Both the position numbers and the translations under genes were made by a program. Positions 59,893 through 64,000 of a stretch of DNA of 64,000 bases are shown in pieces. The stretch is taken from NCBI GenBank assembly GCA_963664465.2, contig CAXXSU010000002.1, positions 496,001-560,000 on the forward strand, given 5' to 3'. The notes beneath the pieces are model-generated. The model saw only the letters and a list, made by a program, of their open reading frames with translations. It searched no databases and was not told the origin of the DNA. Position 1 is the stretch's first letter. The number at the start of each line of letters is the position of its first letter. This stretch comes from CAVOAK01 sp963664465. GTDB lineage: Bacteria > Pseudomonadota > Alphaproteobacteria > UBA8366 > CAVOAK01.

Positions 59893-60894
59893 ATGACGGA
59901 CATCGATGTCGTCGGCATTGGCAACGCGCTGGTCGACGTTTTGACGCATTGCGAAGATGACTTTCTCGAGCGGCACGAACTCGCCAAGGGGGCAATGATC
60001 CTGGTGGACGAAGAACGCTCGGGGTTCCTCTACGATCAACTGGGTCAGAGTCTGGAGTGCTCTGGTGGATCGTGCGGCAACACGATGGCCGGATTCGCTG
60101 CGTTGGGTGGATCAATGGGCGAGGTATCGGCGGCATATGTTGGTAAAGTTCGCGACGATCAACTGGGCGAAGTATTTCGCCATGACATGCGAGCAATGGG
60201 CGTCTCATTTGACACTGCACCGCAGTCGGATGGGCCGGCGACCGGACGCTGTCTCGTCATGATTTCACCCGATGCCCAACGCACTATGTGTACATATCTC
60301 GGGGCGGCCACCAAGCTCACTCCCGCGGACATTGATCCAGGCGTCATTCAGGCTGCCGGGGTTACCTACATGGAAGGCTATTTGTTCGATCCACCGGATG
60401 CACAGCACGCTTTCGTTCGCGCAGCCGAGCTCGCACATGCAGCCGACCGCAAAGTCTCGATCACCCTCTCAGACAGTTTCTGCGTCGATCGTCACCGCGC
60501 TGCGTTCAGACATCTCGTGGAAAATCATATCGACATCTTGTTCGCCAACGAGGCGGAAGTCATCTCGCTCTATGAAGCGCAAACTTTCGACGAGGCATTG
60601 CGACAGGTAAGTGGTCATTGTGAGATCGCCTGCCTGACCCGCAGCGAGAAGGGTTCGGTTGTTCTCGGCAACGGAGAAATCCACGTCATCGACGCCGAGC
60701 CGGTGGCCAAGGTCGTCGATACGACCGGTGCCGGCGACCAGTATGCTGCGGGATTTCTTTACGGCTATGCGTGCGGTTTGCCGCTTGCGAAGTGCGGCCG
60801 CATTGCCAGCGTCGCGGCGGCTGAAGTCATCGGCCATCCCGGCGCACGCCCCGAAGCCAACATGACTGAGCTGGTCAAAGAGAAGGTCGGCTGA
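59893..60894 (+). CDS. PfkB-family kinase, adenosine-kinase type
   Basis: 333 residues from the ATG at 59893; the frame is open upstream to 59779 but homology begins at MTDIDVVGIGNALVDVLTHC. Family segments are SLECSGGSCGNTMAGFAALG, GPATGRCLVMISPDAQRTMC, ITLSDSFCVDRHRAAFRHLV and the PfkB signature VDTTGAGDQYAAGFLYGYA with the catalytic Asp. Alphaproteobacterial members of this length are usually called adenosine kinase or sugar kinase. The nucleoside specificity is inferred. Confidence 0.85.
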   Translation: MTDIDVVGIGNALVDVLTHCEDDFLERHELAKGAMILVDEERSGFLYDQLGQSLECSGGSCGNTMAGFAALGGSMGEVSAAYVGKVRDDQLGEVFRHDMRAMGVSFDTAPQSDGPATGRCLVMISPDAQRTMCTYLGAATKLTPADIDPGVIQAAGVTYMEGYLFDPPDAQHAFVRAAELAHAADRKVSITLSDSFCVDRHRAAFRHLVENHIDILFANEAEVISLYEAQTFDEALRQVSGHCEIACLTRSEKGSVVLGNGEIHVIDAEPVAKVVDTTGAGDQYAAGFLYGYACGLPLAKCGRIASVAAAEVIGHPGARPEANMTELVKEKVG

Positions 60895-60930
60895 CTTGCC
60901 GGCCCGGCTTAATTTTCTGCCGGTCGAATG

Positions 60931-62766
60931 TTACTCCTTGGACCACCAAGTTTCGGTTACGTATCCGTAGATCGGCGTTACGTTCGGACGGTCGAGCGTC
61001 GCCCGGTAAGCGACCCAGTCAGACGGCCGATAGAATAGCGGAATCACGTAATGCCCCGAAAGAAGGACGCGATCGAGCGCGCGCGTCCGCGCGATGAGGC
61101 TCTTGCGGTCGGGCGCTGCGACAATCTGTGCGATTAGTGCATCAACGACGGGGTCTTTGACCCCCGGCAGGTTGCGCGTACCCGGCGTGTCTGCAGAATT
61201 CGAGCCCCAGTAAAATTTTTGCTCGTTACCCGGCGACAAAGTTACACGCCATGTGCGAACGGCCATGTCGAAGTCATAGTCCTCGACACGCGCTTGGTAT
61301 TGAGCGCTGTCTACGGTGCGCACGCGCGCTTCGACGCCCAGGCGCTCAAGATTGCGAACAAACGGCAACACGACGCGCTCGTTGCCGGAGTTAACGAGGA
61401 GAATCTCGAAGCTCATCGGACGACCCGTTTGGCCGTGGATTAATCGGTTGTCGACGATCTTCCAACCGGCCTCAGTGAGCAGGTCGCGTGCAGTCTGCAG
61501 GTTGCGTCGGATGTTTCCCGATCCGTCGGTGCTTGGCGGCTCGTAGACCTTCGTGAACACTTCGTTTGGCACGCGACCGCGGTGCGGCTCGAGTGCCGCC
61601 AGCTCATCGGGCCCGGGCAATCCCCTAGCCGCCAGCTCCGAGTTTACGAAGTAGCTGTTCGTACGCTTGTAGGCACCGTGAAACAGCGTCTTGTTCATCC
61701 ACTCGAAATCGAGGGCATAGGCAAGCGCCTGCCGCACTTTGCGGTCCGAGAAAAACCAGCGCCTCGTGTTGAGGGCGAGGGCATGCATGCCGGCTGGCCG
61801 GCCATTTTCAAGCTCGGCTGTCGTGATCCTGCCATCCATGATTGCGGGCAATTTGGCCGAGTTGGCCCAGCGCGTCGGATCGGTCTCTCGCCGGACGTCA
61901 TATTCGCCAGCGTTGAACGCTTCGTAAGCGACGTTGGAATCGCGAAAATAGTCGTAGCGGATTTCGTCAAAGTTATTTTGTCCGCGGTTGATCGCCAAGT
62001 CGCGTCCCCAATAGTCCGGAACACGGACATAGGAGATCGAGCGTCCGGGGTCGACGCGGCCGATCCGATAGGGACCGCTGCCCATCGGCGGCTCAAGCGT
62101 GGTCTTCGTTATGTCGGTCTTAGTGTAATAGGCTTTCGAGAGAATCGGCATGAGGCCCATGATGAGCGGTAGTTCACGATCACGTTCCTGGCCCGGCTCT
62201 TGGCTGAACGTAAACTTGATTTGGCGCGGGCCGGGCTGCTCGATATTTACGACATTCGAGTAGTATCGGCGATGGTTCGGGCGCCCCTTCTCGCGCAGCG
62301 TCTCGATCGAGAAAATTACGTCCTCCACGGTGATTTGCGTGCCATCGTGAAAGCGAGCTTCGGGCCGCAAAGTGAAGATCACCCATGAGCGATTCTCGGG
62401 AACCTGGATGCTCTCCGCAATCAAGCCATACAGCGAAAACGCTTCGTCCCAGTTTCGCTTAAGCAAGCTCTCGAAGAGGAGATGGCGACCGGGAGCAGGC
62501 GAGCCCTTGATGATGAATGGATTAAGGCTATTGAAACTTCCGGTGATACCGAATTTGAAAACTCCACCTTTCGGCGCATTTGGGTTGACGTAGTCGAGAT
62601 GGGCGAACCCGGGTCCATATTTCGGATCGCCGTGCATCGCGATCCCGTGCTGCGGTTGTTGCGCCTGCGCCGTTGTGATCAACAGAACGACAAGGGTCCC
62701 GAGAAGCGCCGAGATTGCCGTGGTGCTCCCGCTTAAAGATCTGTCAGACTGGCCTGTTGGCGCCAT
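60931..62766 (-). CDS. Peptide ABC transporter substrate-binding protein (YejA-like, family 5)
   Basis: 611 residues with an N-terminal signal (TAISALLGTLVVLLITTAQA). HGIAMHGDPKYGPGFAHLDY, VNPNAPKGGVFKFGITGSFN and SLNPFIIKG form the YejA-type N-terminus. PENRSWVIFTLRPEARFHDG and TQITVEDVIFSIETL are general family 5 motifs. The C-terminal HYVIPLFYRPSDWVAYR also fits. Members bind oligopeptides, including microcin C in E. coli. No permease genes follow before the rppH-distal core genes, so it is either monocistronic or its operon continues elsewhere. Confidence 0.9.
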   Translation of the reverse strand: MAPTGQSDRSLSGSTTAISALLGTLVVLLITTAQAQQPQHGIAMHGDPKYGPGFAHLDYVNPNAPKGGVFKFGITGSFNSLNPFIIKGSPAPGRHLLFESLLKRNWDEAFSLYGLIAESIQVPENRSWVIFTLRPEARFHDGTQITVEDVIFSIETLREKGRPNHRRYYSNVVNIEQPGPRQIKFTFSQEPGQERDRELPLIMGLMPILSKAYYTKTDITKTTLEPPMGSGPYRIGRVDPGRSISYVRVPDYWGRDLAINRGQNNFDEIRYDYFRDSNVAYEAFNAGEYDVRRETDPTRWANSAKLPAIMDGRITTAELENGRPAGMHALALNTRRWFFSDRKVRQALAYALDFEWMNKTLFHGAYKRTNSYFVNSELAARGLPGPDELAALEPHRGRVPNEVFTKVYEPPSTDGSGNIRRNLQTARDLLTEAGWKIVDNRLIHGQTGRPMSFEILLVNSGNERVVLPFVRNLERLGVEARVRTVDSAQYQARVEDYDFDMAVRTWRVTLSPGNEQKFYWGSNSADTPGTRNLPGVKDPVVDALIAQIVAAPDRKSLIARTRALDRVLLSGHYVIPLFYRPSDWVAYRATLDRPNVTPIYGYVTETWWSKE

Positions 62767-63034
62767 CGGATCTCCTCACTCAATATCTGGCCGCGATCCT
62801 CGTCTATGGGATCCTCACCTATGGATTGTCAGGATAGTCGCTCACAAGCGCAAGTCCGATTCCTACACCTGTCGGAATTCCGGGCTACGGTCGGGCAACG
62901 GTAATTTTGCGACCAATTGCCCATCTTATTCTGTACACGCTGGCCACTGTGTGGGATTACTCTGTCATCATTCTGCAACCGGTTTGTCACGAATGCAGCT
63001 CTGTAATTATCGCACGGGCCGGCAGTAGAGATCG

Positions 63035-64000
63035 TTGAACGAGCCGAAGAAGAATCCCGCAGCCCGCTACGTCAACGACCTAAGACGTTACGGGTTTAGC
63101 CAATCCCAGTTCTATAGCCTACGCGGTACAATCGTTCCGATTGGGCTCGCGATCGTGTTTCTGGCAGTGGTTGGCCTATTTGTCGCTGGCTCGCAGAACA
63201 CCTTTGGCGAAGACTGGCTGATCGTTGCCATCGGAGCCGTTATCGGCGGCTATATGGCGCTAAACATCGGCGCCAACGACGTTGCCAATAACATGGGCCC
63301 GGCGGTCGGCGGCAAAGTTCTGACGATTATTGGCGCTATCCTTATTGCCGCAGTATGCGAGGGCGCCGGTGCCATACTCGCCGGCGGCGACGTCGTAAAA
63401 ACCATATCAAAAGGGATTATTGCTCCGGGCAATGAGGTGAGCGTCGGAGAATTCAGAAATCTGATGCTGAGCGCGTTGTTCGCAGCCGCGCTGTGGATCA
63501 ATTTGGCGACTGTAATGAGCGTTCCGGTTTCGACAACCCACTCGATCGTCGGCGGTGTCCTTGGCGCCGGGGTCGCCGCGGCCGGTTTTGGGCTGGTCAA
63601 CTGGATAACGGTCGCGCAAATCGGCGCCAGTTGGGTGATTTCGCCAGTATTCGGTGCGGCCTGCGCCGCCGCAATCCTGTTCTTCATCAAAGTTCGCGTA
63701 CTGAACGTGGAAAACCGATTGGAGGCCGCCAAAAAGTGGGTGCCAATCCTTATCGCGCTGATGGCTGCGGCATTTGCCGCCTACATGGCGATGAAGGGAT
63801 TGAGGAAGGTATGGAAGCCATCTGCTGCTGAAATCTTATTGTTTTCCGGCGTCTCGTGTTTGGTCGCATATCTGCTGTCACGCCCATATATCGCCAACCG
63901 CGTCAGCCGCCTCGAAAACAATAAAAAGGACATATACAGCTTGTTCAATATGCCCCTGATCGCGGGCGTTGCCCTGTTGTCCTTTGCTCACGGCGCCAAC
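63035..64000 (+). CDS. Inorganic phosphate transporter, PiT family (partial, runs off the window)
   Basis: Open to the end of the window, 322 codons seen. From a TTG at 63035 it reads LNEPKKNPAARYVNDLRRYG, then hydrophobic segments (GTIVPIGLAIVFLAVVGLFV) and the PiT signature YMALNIGANDVANNMGPAVG, repeated near the end as FAHGAN. VPVSTTHSIVGGVLGAGVAA is the second family motif. Proton- or cation-coupled phosphate uptake in the inner membrane. A long cytoplasmic N-terminus (about 30 residues) precedes the first membrane segment. The start has only a weak ribosome-binding site. Confidence 0.92.
   Translation, partial: MNEPKKNPAARYVNDLRRYGFSQSQFYSLRGTIVPIGLAIVFLAVVGLFVAGSQNTFGEDWLIVAIGAVIGGYMALNIGANDVANNMGPAVGGKVLTIIGAILIAAVCEGAGAILAGGDVVKTISKGIIAPGNEVSVGEFRNLMLSALFAAALWINLATVMSVPVSTTHSIVGGVLGAGVAAAGFGLVNWITVAQIGASWVISPVFGAACAAAILFFIKVRVLNVENRLEAAKKWVPILIALMAAAFAAYMAMKGLRKVWKPSAAEILLFSGVSCLVAYLLSRPYIANRVSRLENNKKDIYSLFNMPLIAGVALLSFAHGAN

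Overview
The window looks like a chromosomal segment of an alphaproteobacterium, probably Rhodospirillales-like. That placement rests on gene content and order (rplU-rpmA-obgE-proB-proA-nadD-rsfS-rlmH-gpmI-envC-ctpA, and hrcA/grpE/dnaK/dnaJ/dapB), a Lys/Ala-rich tail on L21, a bactofilin, a YejA-type binding protein and the 'aacaggg' interspersed repeats I associate with this class. No search could be run, so the taxonomy is inference. Base composition is GC-rich throughout.

Layout. (1) 417-12402, minus strand: a continuous housekeeping run for ribosomal proteins, the ribosome-assembly GTPase, proline and NAD synthesis, ribosome silencing and methylation, phosphoglycerate mutase, cell-wall hydrolase activation, a C-terminal protease and RNA pyrophosphohydrolase. 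An intrinsic terminator separates rplU-rpmA from obgE onward. (2) 12660-12749: tRNA-Ser(CGA). (3) About 12750-44806: a mosaic accessory island. It holds the 'aacaggg' repeats, scrambled transposase and recombinase remnants, an IS6-family element, a complete urease operon with a fused gamma-beta subunit (ureE-ureF-ureAB-ureC-ureG-ureD), small exported proteins, a TauD-like dioxygenase, a family 3 binding protein, an IS1182-type element, two paralogous M19 dipeptidases around a Rieske oxygenase, a 3.5-kb IS1595-type element with passenger genes, a very large FecR/choice-of-anchor-L/RTX surface protein gene split by a second IS1182 copy, a DMT transporter and another IS1595-type element. That last element cuts the core gene yraN after 58 codons and marks the right edge of the island. 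(4) 44976-64000: core genes again: rsmI, an LpoA-like lipoprotein, hemW, rdgB, rph, the hrcA-grpE/dnaK-dnaJ heat-shock group, dapB, a frameshifted nth, a lipoprotein, a bactofilin, a CysZ/EI24-like membrane protein, a PfkB sugar kinase, a YejA-like binding protein and the start of a PiT phosphate transporter.

The most informative part is the nested mobile DNA. Element ends, terminal inverted repeats and target-site duplications can be read directly, and several broken genes can be rejoined in frame. The 2142-codon surface protein gene is restored exactly by removing one IS1182 copy and one 4-bp duplication. Inside the IS1595-type element lies a 547-bp cassette with ~42-bp inverted repeats, an 8-bp duplication and a 103-residue ORF. 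It has itself interrupted a small coding region, whose frame closes again across the duplication. A dispersed palindromic repeat (core TGTCCGCTT...AAGCGGAC) occurs at least four times and flanks the giant surface-protein locus on both sides.
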